NCBI GenBank assembly: GCA_963978905.1
Contig: OZ022257.1
Span: forward strand, 7,896,509 to 7,960,508
Direction: 5' to 3'
Source of the DNA: Trichostrongylus colubriformis
Lineage: Eukaryota > Nematoda > Chromadorea > Rhabditida > Trichostrongylidae
Length of the DNA: 64,000 bases
Position 1 is the stretch's first letter; each line of letters starts with the position of its first letter. This document shows positions 58,441-64,000 of this stretch, one piece after another. The notes beneath the pieces were generated by a model. It searched no databases. It was not told the DNA's origin and saw only the letters and a list, made by a program, of their open reading frames with translations. The position numbers were made by a program, and so were the translations under genes.

Positions 58441-58601
58441 ATCCCTCGGCGGGGGATCAACCCTCCTCCTTTATACGGACTTGGGATCGGCTGCGATTAC
58501 CCGCAGGCGGAGTTCTGGAAGCATACACTAGCTTGAACATCGGCTAATCCTCGAAATCCATCACAGCCGATTCGTATTTCGTACTACTACGACTGTGAGT
58601 G

Positions 58602-58805
58602 AAAGTAGGATGCGTGACGTATCACAAAAGAGTTCGATCAACTACAAGGATGCTGAGTTATGGGCAAGAGCTTCGGTGTCGGAGGGGACTCAAACCCGCA
58701 CTTCATCTTTTCCGGGGATATGTGCTAATCCATTACAGTACCGACACCCCTTTCACCATAACTCAGCTTCGAAATGGTAAATTTACCATAGCTTATCAGC
58801 ACTCA
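58602..58805 (-). mobile_element. tRNA-derived SINE, family 1, reverse copy of a head-to-head pair
   Basis: Reverse complement of the family: AAGGATGCTGAGTTATGGGC, GGTGTCGGAGGGGACTCAAA (B box side), GGATATGTGCTAATCC (A box side), leader at 58770-58805. Confidence 0.75.
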
Positions 58806-58814
58806 CACGTATAA

Positions 58815-58977
58815 CGTGTTGTCGGTAGTGTAATGGATTAGCACATATCCCCTGAAAGGATGAAGTGCGGGTTTGAGTCCCGGCCGACACCGAAGCTTTT
58901 GCCCATAACTCAGCGTCCTTGAGTAACTTTCCCATCGCGAGCTGCGGCGATAAACAGCAGTTATCAAAAATCAAAAA
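58815..58977 (+). mobile_element. tRNA-derived SINE, family 1, forward copy of a head-to-head pair
   Basis: Starts at GTTGTCGGTAGTGTAATGG with no leader of its own; body to CCCGGCCGACACC, then the usual 3' part and an AAAAATCAAAAA end. It abuts the leader of the reverse copy at ACACGTATAACGTG. Confidence 0.78.
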
Positions 58978-59988
58978 GTTCGATTAACGTTGAGTGTTCC
59001 TTTTACGATATGCATATGTCTTTAGATTACAATGATGGCATGGGAACACACTGCAGTCGTGAATTGGTGGATGAAGAGTCTGAGGATGAGTTCGACTGGA
59101 GCACCATCACCTGAAAATGTCATCTTTGTAGTGTTTTTTCTTGTAATATGACAAAATAGATTCCATTTTGCAGAGACGTAGAACGTAGTTCGCGACGAAT
59201 CATTTGTGAGTCCTATTGAGAAAGACCCTGAATCATGGAACGCACTTTCCAGTTATTTTTGTGCTGTTTTTTGTAAAAACACATAGCATGTCGGAGCTGC
59301 GTAGGAACGATCGACCTAAGCAAACCATTCCGAAAATCTTTTCATGAATCGTAAAGCAGATTTGGTAAGCTAATCGTCGGTTTATACGCTGTCGTTAGCA
59401 GGACCAATTGGCCCATTGCAGGAACCTGGTTTAACTGTTACTGCAGTTACCCGTGAAGTTCCACTAAGGTGGGTCACACAGGTTACCATCGGCTACCGCT
59501 GTATTTCCATTGACTAGTCTCTTCGACCACGTGGTTCTTTTCACCGATCATTCCAAAGCTGGAAGCAGACTCAGGCATGGGTTGCTCTATCCTCGAGAGG
59601 TGGTCTTTCTTTGGATCGGGGAAAAGGGATCGTATTCACAGAAAGTTCTCACTGACCACCTCTCTTTAAGTCATTATGAGCCGATAAGTAGTCCGTAGAA
59701 AACCAGCACTATCAGTGATGGTGGGAAAATTCGTGCAGTCGGAGGGAGGGAGAGGGCTACGGTTGGAATGTGTGATATCATTTCTAAAGAGACTTTTCTC
59801 AAGGTAAAGATTGACCCTTGTTCAAGGGAGAGTTGGATAAATCGTTTGAGTGTATGCGATACAGACGACTCACTATTCTTGAGAAGAATATTTCGATTTC
59901 TTTGTTTTTTTTTCTCCGCCGGCTACATAGAGAAGGATTCTTCATATCAATTTTAGCCTGCTCTTCTGTGCATATTTATTAGATTGTG

Positions 59989-60198
59989 ATGAATCGTGAC
60001 CGTTGGTGGAAGGATAGGTGCATTATAATATTTGTTCAGAGTATATATTCTGGAATTTTTCTGTTAAACGGAGATTTTGCGATGTTATTTTATCCTTCAT
60101 CAATGTTATTCTTCTTGGCCGTGTCTGCGGTGACCAGCATTAGACGCGCGCGGTTGCGCAGAGCCGGAACGATCGCAGCAGACATGGCTATGAAATAA
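59989..60198 (+). CDS. Possible 69-residue two-pass membrane protein
   Basis: ATG at 59989 follows a TTTATTAG acceptor by six bases. The frame starts MNRDRWWKDR, has two hydrophobic segments (CIIIFVQSIYSGIFLL and AMLFYPSSMLFFLAVSAV) separated by NGDF, then an arginine-rich stretch SIRRARLRRAG and ends ADMAMK. Codon use is plausible, the DNA around 59500-60330 is not obviously repetitive, and the acceptor-ATG layout matches the other genes here. The family is not recognised. It might be spliced differently (GATAG-GTGCAT is a possible donor). Confidence 0.4.
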   Translation: MNRDRWWKDRCIIIFVQSIYSGIFLLNGDFAMLFYPSSMLFFLAVSAVTSIRRARLRRAGTIAADMAMK

Positions 60199-60678
60199 CT
60201 GTGACTTTGTTAGCGCAGATATTTGGAATTCTATCTATTTGTTTGAGTGAAATTTGTATTTTTGTTGAATAGATGTACAGTAAACATGTTTTATCAGTGG
60301 ATGGGATACTCGTTGAACATTTTATTCCTACATATAAATACAGAGAGGTGAGTAGGATTGTCCACTTTTACAATTAACACTCCAAACGGATGCAGAATCC
60401 AGACGGGTTCGTGAGTTTAGACCCTGTTGCTGCTCGAATATGGTATCAGCTGCTGTGAACTTGCTGCGTAATCTGGGTGCTGGCACCAACTAGCGCAAGG
60501 TTTTCCCGACATGGGAGCAATCTGCAAGCTATGTACAACTGCCCCAGATTTTTTGTTTCAGTATCTGGACATTGTTGTTTTACAGCGGGGAAAGTCCTGT
60601 AGGTATATGTATGGGAGACTCGTTGCACGCAGTCTGCGCATGGTACTTTGGGAGGTTACCTAATCGACTTAATCGTGT

Positions 60679-60942
60679 ATGTCGCTTAAAGACCCCACTA
60701 ACACGACGCCTTTTGCTCGCGCCTATGATGTGAACCACGTCCGAGCCACGCTAAATGCGCCACGAGATGTTCTGTTCCAGTGGTACACACCAGAGCTGTT
60801 CAATGTTCCTGATTTCCATACAAGCTATACGAGCGGCATCCGTGCGGCGCGTGTCATACCGCACGCTGACCTAGCGCTACACCCCCCCCCTACATTCCAA
60901 CACGTCAAAGGCAGGCAACAGTATTGCGAAGTAGCCCGTTGA
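60679..60942 (+). CDS. Possible 87-residue ORF, unknown product
   Basis: The frame starts MSLKDPTNTTPFARAYDVNH and ends QQYCEVAR. Third positions favour C and G more than the surroundings, and it includes a run of three prolines from a C tract. No domain, signal peptide or splice sites. It may be part of an unclassified repeat. Confidence 0.25.
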   Translation: MSLKDPTNTTPFARAYDVNHVRATLNAPRDVLFQWYTPELFNVPDFHTSYTSGIRAARVIPHADLALHPPPTFQHVKGRQQYCEVAR

Positions 60943-61446
60943 CCGTAGCTCGTGGCCAGGGCCTTGATCCTCTGTAAGTTACTGGTCTAGTCTCCTATGA
61001 TAGAGTAAGAATACGACAAGATTTTCTCGCTTCCCCTCCCTCCATACAGCAGGATAGCGTAGGAAGGATGTATCCCTTATAAGAGACTGCCCTAGGGATG
61101 TTGGAAGTTAGTGTCTGACTACTAATTGCGAGCGAAAACAATCGATAACAGTTTTTACTAGTATGATAAGAAAAAGTGGTTGGATTAGCATCATTATGCA
61201 GAACGTTTAGCATTCATTCGGTCGAAAGAGGGTTCTGCGGGTCAACGTGGATTCTAGATGGCGCAATGTACTATATTGTGGAAGGACAATGTGAATTTCA
61301 GTCCAAGTCCAGGGAGAAGGCATGTGATGGGGCCAGTTCCTATGTGCAGCAAGGGGTTTCTTACTCGAGACAGGTTCACTTACTCCGAAGCTAGTCTCAC
61401 CCCCAAACCTACATTTTACCCGCAGCTGCTTGCTTTCGACACTATT

Positions 61447-63830
61447 TCATGTATCATCTCTCGTGTCGCTGGTCATCGAGAATCTCGAATAGACGCTGTT
61501 CGTTCCTGTCGCGAGCCATGGTAGTGCAGTGAACCCTTCTGACTCCACGGACACGCAGCCTCTCGCTTCCTCCGCGCAATGCATTCGTGAAGAAGTCCGA
61601 CCATCAGAACGGTGGTCGTACAGGCGTTTGCTTGACGTCCCGAGGTCACCGCTATGGTTCAGCGGTCGTTGAGTATCGACAACGTGTAAGGTGGATCTAA
61701 TTTTCGATTCTTCGGCAAATACGGCGGCAGCCCTGACCTTCGATCGTCGACGGAGTTCGCACTCCGGATTCTCTCCTGCTCTTGCGTGTATCAGGATACT
61801 TCGCACATCGTCCTTTAGATGGCGCGTTGGATGACCCCGACTCTATGCTCTTCCTGTCTACGTGAGCCCAAGTTCCTCAGGTATACATAAAGACAGGAGG
61901 GACAGCGAATCAAGGGGATGGGCACGGGACCGGGCATATTTTCGTCTTCTTCACTACTAACTCCGTGGTCTTGAAGACTAGTGAGCTATTCTTTTCATTC
62001 TGCCATGCTCTGGTGGCAGCCATTCATCGTACTGACTTCCCGCCTCAGGTACCCATAGCTAAAGCATTCAATGATGTTGGGGTAACGTTTAGCGCGAAAG
62101 GAGCATTAGGTACCAATCTGTTTCTCATGAAAACCGTCTTCGTTAGGATGAGCTGTTAAGCGATTCTTCCACTGTGGCGGTCTAAATCGGCTAGGATTCG
62201 CTGCGCTCGCTGGATTGTCGCAGTTATGAGCACGATGTCGTCTATGAAGTGAAATGATGTGGATGCCGACAGTCTACCTTCGCCCTCACGCATTCCCATA
62301 CCAATTGACGTATGAGGCTCTCGGAAGCAGCGCTGATGAGTTTAGGCGAGATGATGTTGCCTCACCGGTCCCTTTCCCTTCTGTTCACGTCATGATGATC
62401 ACCTTGTAGAATGGTGAAATCCTGCTTTGAAGATACTGTAGAGCTCATGAAGTATTCTTATGCACTGAGTAGGTACACGCTGGTCTCACAACCCTTCGAT
62501 AACCGCTGTCTCAAGGAAGCCGAAAGCTTTCTTCAAATTGATCGCGACATGCAATGAGTCTATGACCGTGTGGATGTGATCGACTGTACTGAACCCTCTC
62601 CACCTGCTTGCTCACACTGTTGCCCTTCATATGAATTCTGCCACTCCTATTCAGGATGACTCGAATAGAGGTCTTGTAGACCACAGAAGCAGGCAGATTG
62701 GACGATGATTGCCAGGGTCGTGTGGATCTCCCTTCCTATATGTACAGCAACACAGTCGTGCTAACCATCCACGAGGAGGGTACCTTGCATTCGAGCACGT
62801 AGCACGTTTTCGAGCACGTGTGTAGAGTCGGATCACAGTTATGGCGATGACTGGCGGTAGATTCTGTGCTGTACCATTTTTCACCAATGAGATGGCGTGA
62901 GGGAATTCGCAAGGGAGAATTGAAAGACCAACACATTCATCCTTTTTCAGGTTGTTAGATGGACATGTCAAAAATATCCGAGTAAAAGCCGTAGATAACG
63001 TTCTCCACTGCCCTTCGGGATGCAGTGACTGCAACTTTCCGACGTTGGAGACTGGACATTCGCTCTTATAACTGTCAAAACTCCGGCAGGCTCTACTGAT
63101 GCTCATCCCAGCCTGTGCTGCTTCAGCCAGCACTGCTGCTCTCTCCTTGAGATCTTTTATCGCCTCTCTGCTTTGGTTTGCGAGTTCGCATCAAGCATCA
63201 ATCATCATCATCAGGCGCCGATGATGACCTTGAAGAAGGCATGGTCTCCCTTATAAAACTTTGAAAAATGCGAATGAAACGCTTCGAGCTTATCCTCGTC
63301 GTAGCTTGATATTGGTGCTTAGGCGACGAAGATGGTCAGAACCAGGATTGAATCACATTTTTTCAATCACAAAGGACCGATTCTGGTTGCCAGTTGTTTA
63401 TGGCATCTGCGTTCTGACAGAATGCCCACACCGCCAACGCCTTTCCTGTTGCATGTTCCGTGGAACAGTTCTCCAGTCTCGTAAACGGTGTGTAGCGGGC
63501 GATGCCTTCCCATTTTCGTCAGTCCGATGACGTAGTTTTCTTGACTTGCAACATCAGATCTTCGACTCGCTTCTGATGCAGGAGTTCGTGCAAATACAGA
63601 AAAAATGCAGATTGCCATCTTAGTTCTCGATTCAGGCAGCCTATTATTACCCTGAGATTGTAGCACCTTCTACCGACCGGTCCTACCCAACGCTACCGGG
63701 TGGCTCCCTCAGGTTCAGGGGAATGAGGCACATCTACATTGCTGTTTTCGGCAAGAGGAAGACCCACGAGTAGCTTGCCAGGTTCTGTCGTGGAGGGGGG
63801 GGGGGAGCTGCGTATACTCCGCGTAGTTAA
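61447..63830 (-). pseudogene. Decayed RTE-type retrotransposon with internal deletion
   Basis: From high to low: 5' endonuclease start (63666-63367: FARTPASEASRRSDV, VIGLTKMGRHRPLHTVYET, GVGGVGILSERR), continuing with frameshifts to about 63250. Then an abrupt join to the start of the linker/RT (REAIKDLKERAAVLAEAA, 63190-63120). RT parts: SLVKNGTAQNLPP, YRKGDPHDPGNHRPICLL (about 62720), FIDDIVLITATIQRAQRI (about 62230), MRNRLVPNAPFALN. The 3' end reads AAAVFAEESKIR and HSGDLGTSSKRLYDHRSDG to 61447. Many stops and shifts. The 5' part appears to run off the right edge. Confidence 0.85.
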
Positions 63831-64000
63831 CCAGGCTATCCCAAAATGGACTTAGGGTTTATTTGTTGGAGCGACCCTGTATCGCCTCCCACGTACCTCC
63901 CATTTGTTAGGAAAGCTTCTGGCTGGCCCGAGTGCAGGATTATAAGCGCACCATACAGAATGCCCCCACACGGATGCAAGAAGCGTTTGCATGGATACAG
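63831..64000 (-). mobile_element. Probable 5' untranslated part of the RTE element
   Basis: No coding frame. Sequence is continuous with the element at 61447-63830, and the G-run at 63797-63807 lies at its upstream end. The true 5' boundary is outside the window. Confidence 0.4.

Noticed and set aside
1..64000. CRISPR arrays, bacterial operons or prophage
   Set aside because: No regularly spaced repeats, no ribosome binding sites or operon layout; introns and LINEs show nuclear eukaryotic DNA.

Overview
The window is eukaryotic, AT-rich and dense in repeats. I infer a parasitic nematode, most likely a strongylid or hookworm-like species. The evidence is short GT-AG introns with TTTCAG acceptors, initiator ATGs just after trans-splice-like acceptors, a near copy of the SL1 leader, RTE and CR1-type LINEs of nematode style, and many small palindromic DNA elements. 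Exons were assembled by eye from frames, splice sites and protein family patterns; no search was run.

Three host genes can be read end to end. On the minus strand, 38972 to 29490 holds a ten-exon gene for a 392-residue CRAL-TRIO (SEC14-like) plus GOLD-type lipid-binding protein. Its introns carry several transposable elements, including a Penelope-like element lying antisense in intron 7. Convergent to it, 27713 to 29321 on the plus strand holds a three-exon gene for an 81-residue UPF0729 (C18orf32-like) protein. At 49440 to 52179 (plus) an eight-exon gene encodes a 273-residue forkhead (Fox) transcription factor. Weaker candidates are a multi-exon minus-strand gene or remnant at 7710-8403, a Ser/Arg-rich terminal exon at 17744-17985, small membrane-protein ORFs at 42206-42340 and 59989-60198, and a few lone exon-like segments.

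The rest is mostly mobile DNA. There is a Penelope-like reverse transcriptase (31406-33712), a 5'-truncated CR1/Jockey-like LINE (about 18305-19931), another LINE scrap near 26700-26860, and two decayed RTE elements on the minus strand (about 56080-58440 and 61447 to the right edge). There are two tRNA-derived SINE families, a mariner-like MITE, and several families of palindromic or terminal-inverted-repeat MITEs: 0-1 kb, 2 kb, 5.8-6.5 kb, 8.8-10 kb, 12.3 kb, 14.8 kb, 21-26 kb, 35-38 kb, 40 kb, 42-43 kb, 45 kb and 47-49 kb.

The most unusual signal lies about 690 bases after the Penelope-like ORF, at 34400-34489. Every conserved element of a hammerhead ribozyme is present (CUGANGA, GAAA, a GUC cleavage triplet and three fitting helices), but the three strands occur in an order that no standard hammerhead topology has. 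They sit in the loops of two hairpins. Penelope-like elements are known to carry hammerhead motifs, so the location supports function; the topology appears new to me.
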